From Diospyros lotus (lineage: Eukaryota > Streptophyta > Magnoliopsida > Ericales > Ebenaceae): a stretch of 64,000 nucleotides of DNA. A program made the translations under genes and the position numbers. Position 1 is the first letter of the stretch. Each line of letters starts with the position of its first letter. Under the pieces are notes generated by a model, which was not told the DNA's origin, searched no databases, and saw nothing but the letters and a program-made list of their open reading frames with translations. Positions 11,455 to 24,526 of this stretch are shown here, one piece after another. Location of the stretch: contig NC_068352.1 in assembly GCF_014633365.1 (NCBI RefSeq), forward strand, positions 20,493,310-20,557,309, given 5' to 3'.

Positions 11455-11920
11455 ATGTCGATTTTTGGGGGGAATTTTGGGGCATTTCCTAATTGATCTT
11501 GGGCCCCAGTGGAATTTTCAAAATAAATTGATTTTTTAGTTATTTTTGAGATAAATGCCGAATTTTTGAAAAAATAGAATTTTTAAGTTTTTTTTCGAAT
11601 TTTTGGGAAAATCAATAGGTTGATTGAAATGGTGAAATTTATGGAGCCTGGTGAAATTCTTGAATGGAAGAAGAATTAAAATAAATAAGAAAATGACGAT
11701 TGGGGCAATCTTAATGGAAATTAAATAGCCAAGTGTAATAAGATTAAAGCCCAAATATGCTAGTGGATTCTGGGGGTGAGGGAAAGGAATGACGAAGCCT
11801 AGTTCCCACTTAGGACATTTCGTGTTAAAACATAGTATACCTTTCATGTAAGGCCAGGCACGTGAGCAATTCGGTTGATTGTTCACGAGTGGCACTCGTA
11901 AGTGGGAATGGGGCATCACA
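11455..11920 (+). mobile_element. 5' LTR of a LARD-like element, truncated on the left
   Basis: The sequence matches the last ~360 bases of the 3' LTR (about 22780-23142), ends GGGCATCACA at 11920 and is followed directly by a primer-binding site. Relative to the 3' LTR it has an extra ~80 bp (about 11740-11815). Everything upstream of about 11455 in the LTR is missing, so most of the 5' LTR was deleted. Confidence 0.8.
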
Positions 11921-11923
11921 GTT

Positions 11924-11935
11924 TGGTATCAGAAC
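11924..11935 (+). promoter_or_regulatory. Primer-binding site, tRNA-iMet type
   Basis: TGGTATCAGAAC begins three bases after the LTR end and is complementary to the 3' end of initiator-methionine tRNA except for one base near its end. This is where minus-strand DNA synthesis is primed, and it fixes the plus-strand orientation of the element. Confidence 0.85.
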
Positions 11936-14900
11936 GATGGTTAGAGCATCAAGTGGAGGATACTTGGAGTAATGTGGTTGAGGGTTGATATGAAGACCTT
12001 CGTAGTAGGACCACATGTAACCCGAGGACCCCAGGAGTTGGGTCGGGGCATTGAGGCTTGTGGCAACGTGAATGAAGTGCTCGAGTATTCCTGTTATAGG
12101 AATAGAAAAATATCATGGGATGAGATGATATTCCGCAAATGGTATACGGGTCGATCAAAGAAGAATTAAAGGCCCAAGTATGGGTGTTGGTGTTGAGAAC
12201 CCAAATGTGGAAATTTGGGGAAATATGAAGTGTTCTAAGGATGAGAGTTCCTTGTGATGGAAGTGTTGAGGCTTGTGTGGGGACACGAAGTCGAGTCATG
12301 ACAAGAGTCATGAAAGGGCCATGAGAGCCTGAGGGGTATCTAATCCGGAAGGGATTAGTGGAGCATCCCTATGTTGGGGGATATGGACAAGCATGTATGA
12401 AGGAATGGAGTTGTTCCCGTAGAGATGGTGTGCTAAGGGTTGCGTTCTTGAACTAGATCAGTGAGCTAAGGCTGAAATTAGCTCGAAGCCCAAGGAAATG
12501 AGTCGTCAACGGTTTGTGTGACGAGCTCCAGGAAGGGAGTAAGCTAAAGTTTCTCGTAGAGAAGCTCTAGGTGGAGCGAGCATGTGAAGTATATGTCTAT
12601 CATGGCCAAGGTAGGCATGACATAGGTAGCTTGCAGAAAGGTTCTGAGGGGAGTCAGGGTGTGAGTAATGCACAAGAGATGCATATGGTGCCATGTGATT
12701 GTATCGCTATGGCGATCCCGGGAAGGATGTGCCTAAGGCATGAGTGAACCTTAGTTGGGTCCATAATGAATCAAGATCTATCCTAAGAAAGGATAGGCGG
12801 GTGGAAAATGAACCTTAGCGGTCGTGATAATGAGATGGAGAATCCCTAGTGGGTCGAGCAAGAATCCAGGAAATCCAGATTGGGGATAAAGGAGTTGGGC
12901 ATGCGTAGATTTGCGTCTGGGAGCCATGGGATTAGAAGTCCTGGTTGTGAAAGGCCAAGTGACCATTCATGTTTGTGATGGATGAGAGGCCAATTAAACT
13001 CTCATGGTGACACTTGGGGTCTGGTGGGACGCCTAAGGTTGAGAAATGAGAGGTGAATAAACCCTCATTGTGATGCTTGGGGTCGGGAATAACGCCTAAG
13101 GTTACTAGATCCTTGTTGGGGAGACGAGAAGGTCACCCAATGAGGGGTATGAGCGGGTATGTGGGCCAAGGGCGATGAGTGTGTGTCAACAGGACATCCA
13201 TAGGCTATGCGAGCACAGGAAATGCCAACTTCGGATGCTATGTGGGCAGAGGTGTGGTGAGTGATGTAGAGGCCCTGAATTTGAAATTCTGAGTCATGGA
13301 AGCCCAAGTGAGGCATGCTGGAAGGCCAGGTGGGGCATTGTGATTGAACGCATTCATGGGTGTGTAAAGAGAAACAGGAGGTCTCGATTTACCCGGAGAG
13401 TAATGGTAGGTGCTCTGTGGTTATGGGTAACGGAGCTTGAGGTTGTTTTAGTCGAGGGTGGTGGAACCATCGTAGTTCGCGGAGGTTTTATAGTAGCAAA
13501 ATGCTACGGGTGCAAGGTTCATCGTGACAGATTTGATGCTATGGACCATGTGGTAGATGACTAAAGAGTTGGCTCGCAATGAGGGCAGGTGGCCCATGGG
13601 CCTGAGCAACTTAGTGAACTGCAGGTGATGATCAGATGCCGAAAATCTGGAGCAGCACCTTAGGAGATTTAGTCAGATGAGACCAATAATCTCCTACAAG
13701 AGATAAGACATCTGTAGTAGTCATAAGGAGGAATCGTAGAACGCAGTAATGATCCGATAGATTAGTTATCGAGTAGGAAGCTTGGTGAGGATAATGGTTG
13801 CAAACGTGGTGGGGTAGTCATGCCGGGTTCGATATTAGAGGTTGGACCAGAAGGCTTAGAGTCACACTATGGGTGCGAAGCAAATCAGTGTTGGACCTGA
13901 GCCATGCTGTTGGGAACTGTTGTTGGGCCAGTGTAAGGGAAAAACACGATAACGATGATTAGGTGTTGACTCTCCGAAGCACAGGGCAACACGATGGGGA
14001 ACCAGTGTTGAGCCAATGTATGGGAGTGACATGGTAATGATGACCAGATGTTGGCTGGCCTAAAGCACAGGGAAACACAGTGATTATGTAGATGGTCAGG
14101 GGCTATAGATCTGAGAGACGCACGGTAAGGGTGAGGAAAGTTGTGGTCAGTTCCACAACTTAGCTGCGAGTAATAAGAGATGTTAGGGCGTTGCACTCAA
14201 GTGGAGGGTTAAGCCCTTTATTTCGGTAAAGCAGTGTTGAGGCAGGTTAGTGAAGGTTCAAGTGTTGTAGAGTTTAGAGATGGTTGAGAAAGAAACCCAT
14301 GGAAAAGAAACAGATCTAGCGTGGGAATAACGCTACGGTTAATGCCTACCAGTGACGGATTTAATACTGGGGACCACTGGATACAGATGGTTAGTTCACA
14401 TGAGGGACTGCAACCCTCTATGTGGAGTAACCCGTCTATGGTGGAGATGATTAGACGCTGAAGACCTGGGGTGTACTGTAGGTTATGTCTGCGCTAAAGC
14501 TAAACTTCTGTGAGAGTTGAAGTATCGTGGTAGTGCCTTTAGTTTGTCATGGCAGTTAGAAGGGTTGTGAATTGATTGGGTGAAATCTTGTGGTGTGATA
14601 ATGAGATGCGTGGTGATGCTCATTGCTAAAGGATGCTAATGCGGTTGTGGTTAAATGTGATCAATATTGATCGAGTAAATTGAGATGATGGACCTAGTGT
14701 GACCTTGCGGTAATGCAGGAGGATGGGTCGATTGGTAGAGTAGGTAAATGGCTCTAGAATGTTATGTAAATGCCGTGGAGGGCGAGACTTACGAGATGGA
14801 AGCCAACCATGAGATGAGAATATTGAAGCGTGCGAAAGTTTCGAGTAAGGGGATCTCTAATCCTGTGAGGTGAGTTGTGGTAGGCTGAATGCGTGGCTAA

Positions 14901-17684
14901 AGCGTGGTTCAGAATCTATGAAGGCTAGTAATTGCACAGTCTAATGTTAGTTCTGAATGTGTCGATGCGAAAATGAAGAAGTATCCTCATGTGGTACTGG
15001 AGGGGTTTCCAGTTGATGACACATGATCAGTTGGCAGGTGGTAGCACCTGATGGCAATAATGGGAGCATGAGGCTCAAAGACTATAATGTAAAGCCTTGT
15101 TAATTTTCCATGTATGCCTTTAATATAAAGGCTTAGCGGGTCCTGCTGGCTAGACCAGGCGGATTTTGAGAAGGAGACCAAAGGTGATAAAAGATGGTTG
15201 GTCAGGGCAGAATTGTGCCGCTTAAAGGAGTGTTGCTCTAAAGTGAGGGTTATAGATGGTAGTGTGGAAATGGTGGCTTGGGTAGAACTTGAGAGGATCA
15301 CCCAAGAATGGTTGAGCACGGAGCAACAACGCAAGAGAAACTTCCTATGGCGCTACAACTTTATCAGAGTGGATCACCCGGGGAAAGTCATCGTGATGGC
15401 AAGTGCCTAAGTAGGAATGTGAGTCCTACGACATTGAGTGGAAGTGTGAATTCCACATGAGTAATAGGGGTGATTTCTAGTGAGTGGAGTTTAAATCGAA
15501 GTGATAGTCAATGTTTGCAAGTGTAGTGCCTGAAGGAATGTGGTGTTGGTTGAGTTGGGCAATCTGGCTAGAGCTAATCGAGTTGGTTAGATGGAAGTTG
15601 AGGACGAATTTAAGATGTTGCCAATGGGTAAAGAGAGCTCGAAGGAAGAGCTTATGGGACGAGATTGATTCCTAGGAATGGTGTCTAGGTGATGAAATCA
15701 CTTGATAGCCATGAGTGATACAGCTAAGGGGATGCCTTGGTGTGTGGGTAATTGATGAGATTTAACCTCAGGGTTAGGGGTTAATGGGTGTGAAAGAAAA
15801 CAGCTAGTAGAACTGATTGGTGACTGACTAGGGGTAGCTAGTGGTGACCGAAGGCGTCGACCGTTGATAGTAGCAACGGCGAGTAGTGACTAGCCATGGT
15901 AATACGGTATCGTGAGAGTAGTCAGTTGGTGGTGTAGGTGGCTTTGGAGTCGCGGTTGCAGCTGGACGTGGTGCTAAGCAATGGCAAGGAGCCGTCTTAG
16001 CCGATGATGGTGGCATTAGAGCCAATGTGGTCACTCACCTAGTGATGTGAACTGGTTAAAGAAAAAGGTATAAGAAGAATCCAGAGAAGCCAGAGCTTTT
16101 CAAGGGATTAGTAAGCCATCCGAGAAATGGCAAAGTGGTAGAGAAAGGCTAATCCAAGATTAGGGTTGTATGGGTCAAGTTGACTTGTAAGAGTGAGATG
16201 CAACGACCTTGGAAGGAAATTCGTTGCTGTCCTGGTATGGCATGATCGAGAAGGACAAGGGGAACCATCATGCATGGTTTATGTTAGGTGTCTAATGCGA
16301 ATTGAGAATGAGCCTGATTTAAGATGACCGAAAGGTTTCGTACCTCTAGAGTACGAGGTCATGTCAAGAAATGGTGGGAATTGAAAGGTTCCAATAAAAT
16401 TGAAGCTGCACAAATGAAATTGGCTAGAAAATCGCTACAAGGGTAAAGGGTGTAACCATGTTAGCTTGTTATGATAAGGAACCAAAGGCACGAGTCATCC
16501 TATAGGTGCGATGCAATAAGTGATTGTGCAGATGGTAATGAGCCGATCACTTATGCCCCGCACCGTGGGTGATGATGAGGGTCAATTAATGGTTCCAAGC
16601 CTTTAAGCGCAATGGTAGGATCCCTGACCCACGGTAGAGTTTAACAGCCAAGGTAAGGCTAGTATAGGTCATGATTGTAAAAGCTAAAATGGGGTGAAGA
16701 ATTGAAGGGGATTACTCAGTGAAGAGTTCCCTGGTATGGGTATGAGACCCCTACTAGCAAGTAATATCGGCTAGTAAGGAAGGCCAAAGTATCTCTATAT
16801 GCTTATGCGAAGAACTCCTAATCGGGAGAAGGTTGTGGCCAGAGCATGGTTAAACTCGAGGTGAGAATGTAATGGTGCGTGCATCACCAAGCTCGAGGTG
16901 GACTCGAGTAGTGCATGTATGGTTGAAATGTGAAATTACCTGGCATGATGTTGGGTATGTCGATTATGCGTAATCATATCGATAAATGAGGGTCGGCTGG
17001 TCAAGGTAGAAGACCATGTATGAAATGGTCGAAGTTAGCTGGGTGGGCCAAATGGTTGCTTCCCATGTAGTGCTAGCATGGTTAGTTCATCGGTAATGAA
17101 AGGTTACCATGAGGATCGACTCAAACTATGCATGCTTGTAATAAATGGTGGTATGCCATGGTGGAACGGGTGTCAGAGTGTCTTGTGGGCACTAGAAGAG
17201 ACATTGCGGCTGATGATCGGTGCTAAGACGTTGCTGGTTGGACCAGTGTAAAATTGTGGGCATGTGTGATTGGTAGTGGGAAATGTTGCCGTGTGTGATT
17301 GGCGTAAAATCGTGGTAGACAGATCAGTGATGCAATGTTGGCGAGAGTTTGTTTCGATTGATGGGAAAATGAGAAGTGAACTGCAAAATGATGCTTTGAG
17401 GCAGTGGAAATCCATTCGGAGATGGATATCATTGCAGTAAGCATGTTCAGTGACCAGTGGTATGGTTTGGCAGGAGGCCAAAGCGGTATTCGGTTGATAA
17501 ATGTTCTCAAGAGTTAGGGGACCAAAAGTCTAAGCGAAGTCTTGAGGTGGGTATAGCCTGAGGTAAAGGTGAGAAATGGCTAGACTATGAGATTCTCGAG
17601 CATGAGAATTTGGCATGTAGCCCGAGAATGTAATTGTCTTGGGCAGAAGAGTATGGTAAAGTGAATTTCAAGGGCAAAATTCTT

Positions 17685-17698
17685 TTAAGGGGGTGGAA
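17685..17698 (+). promoter_or_regulatory. Polypurine tract of the LARD-like element
   Basis: The run AAGGGGGTGGAA lies directly before the 3' LTR. The preceding AATTTCAAGGGCAAAATTC is the conserved block found upstream of this tract in Ty3/gypsy elements; the same block occurs inverted at 57133-57157 in the Tekay element. Confidence 0.8.
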
Positions 17699-20600
17699 TA
17701 TAATACTCGGTGTTACCAGTGTTAAGAAGATGAGAAAGAAAGTGAGAAACTTCCAAAAATGCTCTTGAGAAATTGATGGATCTTGAATATAATTGTGCCC
17801 GATGAGAGGGACATTTTGGTAATTTAGATAGTGAAGTTCAATAGAAAGGTATTTTAGTCATTTGGAATGAAATTCCATAAAAGAATTTAATTATGGAAAA
17901 TAGGAAAAATGGAGAATATGCAATTATTTGAGAAAATAATAAATTTTCCCTATATTGGTGAATAAATGTGGTGATACCACATGGATGGTGGAGATGGAAG
18001 TTTGGAAGCCAAGGTTAATGTCTAAAGTTGACACCTGGAAATCTCTTGTCAAAGTTAATGGGAGATTTAAATAAATGTAAAAGAAATGATAATTGGTCTT
18101 GTAAGCATTTAATCAGAGGCATGATGGTGTGCGATTAAAAGAAAATCCAAAAAGAAATAAGAAATTGGGAGATGGAGGTTGGTGACATATGGCATAATCT
18201 TGTGAAGCAAGAATAAGTATTTAAATCAAATTCAAATTGGTGAAGCAATGGTCTTTCAAGCATTAAATGTAAGCCATGACGTTGTTGCCTAAAAAGAAAA
18301 TGGAAAATAAAAGAAATTAGTCATCCATTAATGGTGTGAAAATGGAGAGAATTTCTTTAATGGAAAAGAAAATGATTATGTCTTTCAAGGCTTGTCTTGA
18401 AAATAGTCCAAATTAAATAAATAGAAAAGAAAACTATTTATGGGACTTGATCCAAGGGTGGTGGATGGTTTTTGAAAATCCAAAGGCTTGGATTCAAAAA
18501 GAAAGGAGCACATGGATTGTGCTTTCTTGTGTTTTCTCCAAGAGGGGGGATGGGTTTATTTGAAATGGATGATTGAGATTTAGTTTCCCTTAAGCACATG
18601 GATTGTGCTTTTAGTGAATAGCTTAGATTCATTCTTGAAGAATGGAAATCTAATATAAAATGGCAAGTGAGGAAAATTTGTCTTCCTTTGGCCATTTATA
18701 GAAAGAATGAAACAAAGAAGAGATTGAGAGGAAAAGAAAAGAAAAGGGAAATAGATGGAAGAAAGAAAGAAAGGTAAGGTTTTTACCCTAATATATGATA
18801 AGTTCTTTCTATTTCTCTTGAAAGGTAGCTTAGTTTCTTTATTGTTGTGTCAAAGATCTCTTAAGGAAAAGAGTGGGAAATGAAGCTAGGAAGTGCTTGA
18901 AGCTTCAAAGAATGCTAAGGTAAGGGATAGCCCCAAGAGAGGTGGCTTTGCAAGTAGTAAGTATGCATTTAAACTTTAAATGTGTGCATTGACATGTGGT
19001 TGTGTTCAAGGACCTATGGCTATGAGGTTGTGTGGGGTAGGGTAGTTTAAAGCTGTAATATCCCGAAATTTGGGAATTAAATAAATGATTATTAATTTAG
19101 TTGGGAACAATTAATAATTGCTAAATTTTGCATTTGAAGTGATTTTGATTTATTGGAATTGAATAATTTGGTGAATGTATAAAGATTTTGGGATACAAGT
19201 GTAATAAGGAAAAATGGAGTTTAGGGTGTATATGGAAGTTTTTGGAAGTTATGGGTTTAAGTGTAAATTTGGGAAATGACCAAGAATCATTTTAAATTTA
19301 ATTATGTGTGCATACAATATTAAAGGTGATGGCTGACCGGGTGGTTTGCGCGCGCGAGGGTAGAGGCTAGCTCGGGTGTTCGATTCGGGGGGGCGGGGGG
19401 GGATTTTGGGCATCAGAAGGCAGACAAAACGGCGCCGTTTTGGGGCGCCAATGGTGGCCAATTGCGCGGCCCCGTGGCGCGCGCTGGTGCGCCCGCGCTG
19501 CCACTCTCCCATGCCCTCTATTTTACACGTATTTTAAGGCTAAATTGGCTGCATTTTTAGCCGATCTCTGCTGCTATTAATGCTTCAAATTGAAGCTTAA
19601 TTGAAGCTTCAACAGTGAGCACACAGAGGGCTTCGGAAGAAGAAGAAAGGCTCAGGGGTGATGAAAATTGTGGAAATTCAAGAGGAATTGTGAGGAAAAT
19701 ATAGGTAAATTGAAATTTAAATATTTTCGTATGTATGGGTGCAGTATGTAGATATATATATATATAGATATATATATATGGTTATTCTCTGTATAGCAGC
19801 TCTCAGTAGGCCTCTATGAGGAATTTTACTGTTATTTTCCAAGGGGTGCTCGCTGTGAGTGTTTTAAGTGTGGGTGCTGATATATATATATATATATATA
19901 ATTATACGGGTGTGTGCAGCGAGCAGGAGCGAGACCGTGAGCCAAGGAGTTCATTGTGAGTGTATTCAAGGTTTGATGTCATAGGAGAAGGCCCTTGGCC
20001 GAGAGGTTGCTAGGTGTGTGTATCCATACGTAAGTGTATATACGTGCAGTCACAGTGAGTGTTTGAGTTTGGATAGTGAGTTGCTGTGTGCGTGAGTGTG
20101 TGTTCACTGGGGAAGGTTTAAGATAAATAATGGGTGTCTTCTCTGGATGTGATCTCTAGGAAGAAATTGGATTGATATATATATATATATGTTTATATGT
20201 ATATTGCAAATATTGCAAATGGACAACTTTTATATATATATATATATATGTTTATATGTATATTGCAAATGGACAACTTATATATATATATATATATGAT
20301 GCCTATTGGTGTTCCTTAATAGTATATAATTAATTGTTTACTCAAGTTTAGAATTCCAGTTAATTACGAGTATCAGGTACGTGGGTAAAAATTAGTAGAG
20401 CGTGATATGTTTAAATTATAAATTTTGCGCGATTAAAAATAATTAATTTAAGTCCCGGTTGTGTTATTTGCTAGGAAATGATTTAATTCGCATCGGGAGC
20501 ACAAGAGAGGCTGAAAGCAGCTATTTTCAGGCAAGTTCCTAACCCTCTCCTCGTGTTCTTCAATTCCCATGAAAGACCCCGTAATTTCTCGTATTTTATC

Positions 20601-23142
20601 ATCTCCCTTACTTTAATTTGGCACCTAGCCTTATTTGTTGAGTTATTATTCATTTGTTTTAAGTTAAATTAAATCCGAGACATCTAGAGTTTTGTTTGTT
20701 GTGAGCTTATGGGGGTTTGTACCGCCCCCACTCCTTTTGGGAATGATGCTGAACCAGCCTGGAAACTAGGTTCCTAGACGTACGGGTTTATTTACGATTT
20801 TATCCGATTTATTTACAGTTTTTCTCGGATTTATTTATGGTTTGGTTAGAGCTATCGAGCAGTAGGGCAAGGGTCGGTTGTTGGTGACGTTGGGGTAGAC
20901 TATTGTACGGCCCTGAAATGGACCGTCGGGTGGACACTCCTTGTCACTGGCTGTTGACCGGTGCCAGGCACTGCTGACTAGCTCTACCAACATGTGATTT
21001 ACTGCACGTTTAGATTTATTATATTGTTGTCCATGATTTGATATGCACATGGGTACGGGTTGCATATTGGGATATTCATTTATTGAGTATGCTTGGACAC
21101 GGACATGCTAGCTTGGTTATGTTGCATCCGGCACGGGCATATGCATCGCGTGTGGTTTACTATGTGGGCGAAGCATGGCCTGATGCCTGGATGTATGGGC
21201 GCCTTGTATCACGTTGATGCTCACTACGCCATTGTATTTTTATGTGCATTGCATGGCTACTGGTAGTATTTAGTTCTCGGACGGGAGTACCGTTCCGAGG
21301 GAGCCTATGGCTCGGGTGTTGGGAGTACCGTCATGGACGGGTGACGGGAGTACCGACCAGGGATGGCGCGCGCAGGTTTGTTGGAGATTCATGTTGCCTT
21401 TTAGGGCAGCAGCAGGTTGGTATGAGACTTGGGTGTCAGGTGTCTTGTGTGGGCCCCAAGGACCAGTATATGCTTTTATTATGCTATGCTATTGTGTTGG
21501 AACGTCTCATGGCTTGTGTGTACCTGGGGGTTTATCCTGGGGAGAGTTTTCTGGATATGTTCATCTTTCAGCCTTTCTTTCTTTATGCTTGCTGAGTCTG
21601 TTGACTCACCTTGCTTTCCATCATTCCAGGTAGTGCCAGCATGGGCCATGGCAAGTGAGTCATCTCTTAGCGGCAGAGTCGGTATGGTGTACAGGCAGTC
21701 CCGTTTATCTCGGTCAACTCTGATGTCTGAGTAGGATTTACTCTATTATTCTTACTGTGCCAGGTTTTTTCTCGAGTCTCGTGTATGTTGGCACAGGAGT
21801 CTGTATTTATTTATTTATCATGTGACCGCTATATTAGCGAGGTACCCGTAGTGCATGCATGTGTTTAGCTTCGTTTTCGTTGTTCTTATTTTTACGTATG
21901 CATGTTAGGGTAGTTTTTGTCTCGTGTTTCATCATTCTTTCTCCTTCCGTAGGCGTTCCCGTTCGGGTAGTCCGGGTGGTTGGGGATATTCGGGCGGGGG
22001 TGCTTACAAAAGCCTCAAACCAAGGTGGTTATGAGGATGTGGAAGCCCTAACCATGTTGTATACATGCATTTGGCATCACATGATATGTTTTTGTTCATA
22101 CTTATTGTCATTGCACTCTTATTGAGCTTAATAGCTCATGAGGTTTTTACCATCACATATAGGTTGTCAAGGCATAAGAAAGTCAAGGCAAAGTGGAATG
22201 ACATGCGAATGAAGATCCAAGAGCTTATTATGGCTTATGGAAGCCTATGTTGTTGTTTTTGATTTATGAGATGTAATTTATTTGGTTGGTAATGGCTTGT
22301 TAAAGCCTAAGACCACGGGTATATTTTATTTTTGGAATGTTTGATTTTATTTTGAAATGAGATATTGCCTTATGGCATGTTGAAACCTAAGTTTTGGTGA
22401 AAGACTCATTTTTGGTATGTGTTGTGGGAAGCACCAAAGAAGTAAAGTAATATGGATTTTGATTGGAAATTTGGAGATTTTCAATGCATTTATTGGGGGT
22501 GTAATTTCTGAAAATTTTGGGTTAGTAAGGCCTAAGAAAGAAAAAAAAAAAAAAAAAGGAGTGAAGGCAGTAGCAACAGTAGCCGGGGCCCGCGTGTGGC
22601 CTGCAGGGGGCCACAGCGGGCAGTAAGCAGGCGCGCGGGCACACGCTGGGGCCTGCTGGGAGCGTGCGGGCTCGAGCTAGGACACGCGAGGGCGTGCAGC
22701 TGCCAGCAGGGCCGCACGACCAGCGCATCGCGAGGCCCCGGGCATGCCAACAGGCCTCTCTGGCCAATTTTTTTTAAAAAATTTGAAAAATTTAGGGAAT
22801 TTTGAGGTATTTCCTAATTGATTTTGGGCTTCGGTGGAATTTTCAAAATAAATGAATTTTTTGGTTATTTTTGAGTTTTTTCTTGAATTTTTGGGAAAAT
22901 CAATGGGTTGATTGAAATTGTGAAATTTATGGAGTCCGGTGAAATTCTTGAATGGAAAAAGAATTAAAATAAATAAAAAAATGGTGATTGGAGCAATCTT
23001 AATGGAAATTAAATAGTTAAGTGTAGTAAGAAAATAACGTTTCATGTTGAAACGTAGTCTACCCTTCATATAAGGACAGGTATATGAGCAATTCGGTTGA
23101 TTATTTATGAATGACACTCGTAAGTGAGAACGGGGCGTCACA
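17699..23142 (+). mobile_element. 3' LTR of the LARD-like element, split by a solo LTR
   Basis: The LTR begins TATAATACTCGG (first G of the expected TG mutated) and ends GGGGCGTCACA at 23142. Without the nested solo LTR and its duplication (19054-22013) it is about 2.5 kb. A TATA-like box occurs near 18706-18715. A GC-rich segment preceded by a poly-A run lies at 22535-22760. Its final ~360 bases match the truncated 5' LTR. The last base abuts GTATC, a candidate target duplication whose partner was lost with the 5' LTR. Confidence 0.75.
19054..22008 (+). mobile_element. Solo LTR, Tekay/Del-like family, target duplication AAAGC
   Basis: It begins TGTAATATCCCGAAATTT and ends GGGGGTGCTTACA, with the identical 5-bp AAAGC on both sides (19049-19053 and 22009-22013). 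No internal region is present, so it arose by LTR-LTR recombination after insertion. The block at 21280-21365 contains several GGGAGTACC(G) repeats, which recur inverted in the solo LTR at 29987-32559 and in the LTRs of the Tekay element at 54882. TA microsatellites lie at 19753-19780, 19882-19900 and 20175-20300. Confidence 0.9.
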
Positions 23143-23191
23143 GTATCTGTATCAACGTTTTGACTAATAATAGTTGGTTGTCATTGTTCAG

Positions 23192-23276
23192 GTGCCAGAA
23201 GATCTTTTGGAGCAAGCCAAACTTAGCCAAGGCTGCAGCAAAGGCAGCTTTAGAGGAAATGGATGCTGATCGATGA
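23192..23276 (+). CDS. Possible terminal exon of an unidentified host gene
   Basis: A pyrimidine-rich tract with a CATTGTTCAG acceptor ends at 23191. The following frame encodes a lysine/alanine-rich C-terminus with QKIFWSKPNLAKAAAKAALE and an acidic end (EEMDADR) before TGA at 23274-23276. The sequence after it looks like an ordinary 3'UTR rather than a transposon. The exon starts 50 bp downstream of the LARD-like 3' LTR, so that element would sit in the preceding intron. No upstream exon could be recognised in the window and I cannot name the protein. The frame was chosen because the other two give stops or no plausible protein. Confidence 0.35.
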
Positions 23277-24526
23277 AGAATTTGTTGCCCTTCTTTCCGC
23301 TCCCCCTTGCCATGCTCTTCTCCCTGTGCTTTTTTATTTTTATTTTTGGGGTTAGTTTATCATTGCCACTGCACACAGATTATGGGATCTTAAAAGATGT
23401 TACTGATTTGGGTGCCAAAAGAATACTTTGACAATTTGCTTAACAATTTAATCTTTGTTTCGTGTGGCAAATCCAATCCTATCTACTACCGAGTATGATG
23501 GTAAGATGGAGGCCTAGACAAAGGAAACAACAGAAGGCCACTGTGTCTGTGAGCAACACGACTCATATGCTGAATTCTTTTAATTTGATTTTTCCTTATA
23601 CGGAGTCAGATAGGAAGTGTAACACCATAAAAAGTAACTAAAATTTTGGGTTTATTATTTCAGCTTTCTTCCTAGTATATATATATTATTTCAGCTTTCT
23701 ATCAGCTTCTTTCATCTTTTAACTCCTCTTACATATAATATAATAATTATTATATTAGCATATAGATAATATATATGTATGCAACTATGCACCGCAACCC
23801 CACAATTCCCAATTGCTCAAAGTTCCTTCATCTTCTCTTCTCTTACATATAATTATAATATAATAATGCGTCCAAGGCTCTAGAGTTTTCGCTTCCTTCA
23901 TTTTCTCATTTCCTTAATTTTAACACAGTATATATATGTTATTAATATAATAATATATATTACATATTTATATACATGTGTGCAAGTTATGCACGTCAAC
24001 CCACTTCTAGATTGCCTTCTTTTTTCCTTTATTAATCTGAATATAATATCATATATTAATTATACATAATTTACATACATTAAATTGGCAGCTCACGGAG
24101 GAGAGTAGAAGAGTGGAGAAGGACCCCTTAACGCGTTTAATGCGCTGAAAACTTCCAGCTACCTCCACCACCTCCTCCTCCTCTCTTTGTTACAAATAAG
24201 ATAATATAATTTACTATATGCAGTACATGGCTATACCACTACCTGATTGCCTTCACTTTCTTATTGTTTTAATATGATTATAATATATGCTAACTTTATT
24301 TATATATCATCATGTACATGGATCAGCCTCACTTATATATATATATATATATATACACTATGCTTCTTGCCACCCCATTTCCAGATTATCCTCTTATTCC
24401 CTTTAGCTTTATTATTTTATTTCTCTTTTTAATATACCACGTTCTAAACACAAATTATTATAACATTAGTATTTTTATCAACCTTATCGTTTACTGTCCT
24501 AAATCCATTAACGAGTCGTTACAATC
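23277..24526. other. Possible 3'UTR then AT-rich DNA, no gene seen
   Basis: 23277 to about 23630 could be the 3'UTR and downstream flank of the exon at 23192. From about 23640 the DNA is a patchwork of TATA-rich tracts and repeated short blocks (TTTCAGCTTTCT twice near 23660-23705; TCTTACATATAAT twice near 23728 and 23843). A TA microsatellite lies at about 24333-24355. This may be the degraded flank of the CACTA element to the right, but no CACTA terminus was found. Confidence 0.45.

Larger units (their letters stand above)
11921..17698 (+). mobile_element. Non-coding internal region of a large LTR element (LARD-like)
   Basis: The region lies between a primer-binding site and a polypurine tract but holds no open frame longer than about 115 codons on either strand, and I see no protease, RT, RNase H or integrase motif. 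The plus strand is visibly G- and TG/GA-rich. An internal imperfect tandem duplication of ~110 bp lies at about 13890-14090. A 5.8-kb non-coding interior with intact ends is what large retrotransposon derivatives (LARDs) look like, which depend on enzymes of other elements. A gag-pol decayed beyond recognition is the alternative. Confidence 0.65.

Noticed and set aside
19753..20300. TA-rich runs as an origin or matrix attachment site
   Set aside because: Simple (TA)n microsatellites inside a solo LTR explain them; nothing else supports a functional site.
22522..22805. GC-rich open frames in several frames
   Set aside because: A GC-rich segment of the 3' LTR gives long frames in all directions by lack of AT-rich stops; no conserved motif.
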